This document shows, piece by piece, positions 7,644 through 7,757 of a DNA stretch of 7,757 bases (the first letter of the stretch is position 1; the number at the start of each line of letters is the position of its first letter). The DNA is from Chitinophagaceae bacterium. Its GTDB lineage: Bacteria > Bacteroidota > Bacteroidia > Chitinophagales > Chitinophagaceae. The notes under the pieces were generated by a model. It saw only the letters and a list, made by a program, of their open reading frames with translations. It ran no database searches and had not been told where the DNA came from. A program made the position numbers and the translations under genes. Where the stretch lies: NCBI GenBank assembly GCA_947378615.1, contig CANCKV010000134.1, positions 1 to 7,757 of the forward strand, given 5' to 3'.

Positions 7644-7757
7644 TTAGAATGGCAATCCAATCCCCAATTGGAATGCATAGTTCTTTATGTGAACTCCATT
7701 TTCACGAATACTTATTAATTCGAAGTCTTTTGGATTCATCCATCCATTGTTTTGTTG
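7644..7757 (-). CDS. C-terminal end of a probable outer-membrane beta-barrel protein (partial)
   Basis: The minus strand is open from the right edge to a TAA at 7644-7646, giving the last 37 residues of a protein whose start lies outside the window. The tail ends in NYAFQLGIGLPF: alternating hydrophobic and small residues with a final phenylalanine. That is the pattern of the last strand of many Gram-negative outer-membrane beta-barrels, which the BAM machinery recognises. It is too short to assign a family, and a chance open frame of this length is possible, but the tail pattern and the gene-like spacing to the convergent SNF2 gene favour a real gene. Confidence 0.6.
   Translation of the reverse strand, partial: QQNNGWMNPKDFELISIRENGVHIKNYAFQLGIGLPF

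Overview
The window looks like chromosomal DNA from a Bacteroidota bacterium, perhaps close to Chitinophagaceae; the phylum is more secure than the family. Reasons: AT-rich DNA, genes without clear Shine-Dalgarno sequences in front of their starts, long AT-rich spacers, a Gram-negative-type DnaK, and a very large SNF2-type ATPase with SWIM zinc-finger motifs. All of this was read by eye; no database search was possible.

Layout. (1) Positions 1-1597, minus strand: the first 532 codons of dnaK (Hsp70), running off the left edge. (2) 1598-2108: a 511-bp spacer holding the dnaK upstream region, with repeated TGCCAT/ATGGCA hexamers and an AATTC pentamer repeat. (3) 2109-3263, minus strand: a complete bioF-type gene (8-amino-7-oxononanoate synthase, biotin pathway) with no other biotin gene in view. 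A near-identical 15-base direct repeat lies on each side of it. (4) 3264-3671: a divergent spacer that must hold the upstream signals of both bioF and the helicase gene. (5) 3672-7523, plus strand: one 1283-codon gene for a SNF2-family ATPase with two CxCxnCxH (SWIM-type) motifs before the motor. (6) 7524-7643: a short convergent spacer with small repeats. (7) 7644-7757, minus strand: the last 37 codons of a gene whose product ends like an outer-membrane beta-barrel.

The genes do not form an obvious shared pathway. DnaK is a protein-folding housekeeping gene, bioF is cofactor synthesis, and the SNF2 protein is a DNA-dependent ATPase of unknown specific role. dnaK and bioF share a strand but are separated by more than 500 bp, so they are probably transcribed separately. 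I see no CRISPR array, tRNA, rRNA, transposase, integrase or recognised defence cassette. The best leads are the twin SWIM motifs and the change in base composition inside the SNF2 gene, the hexamer array upstream of dnaK, and the direct repeats around bioF.
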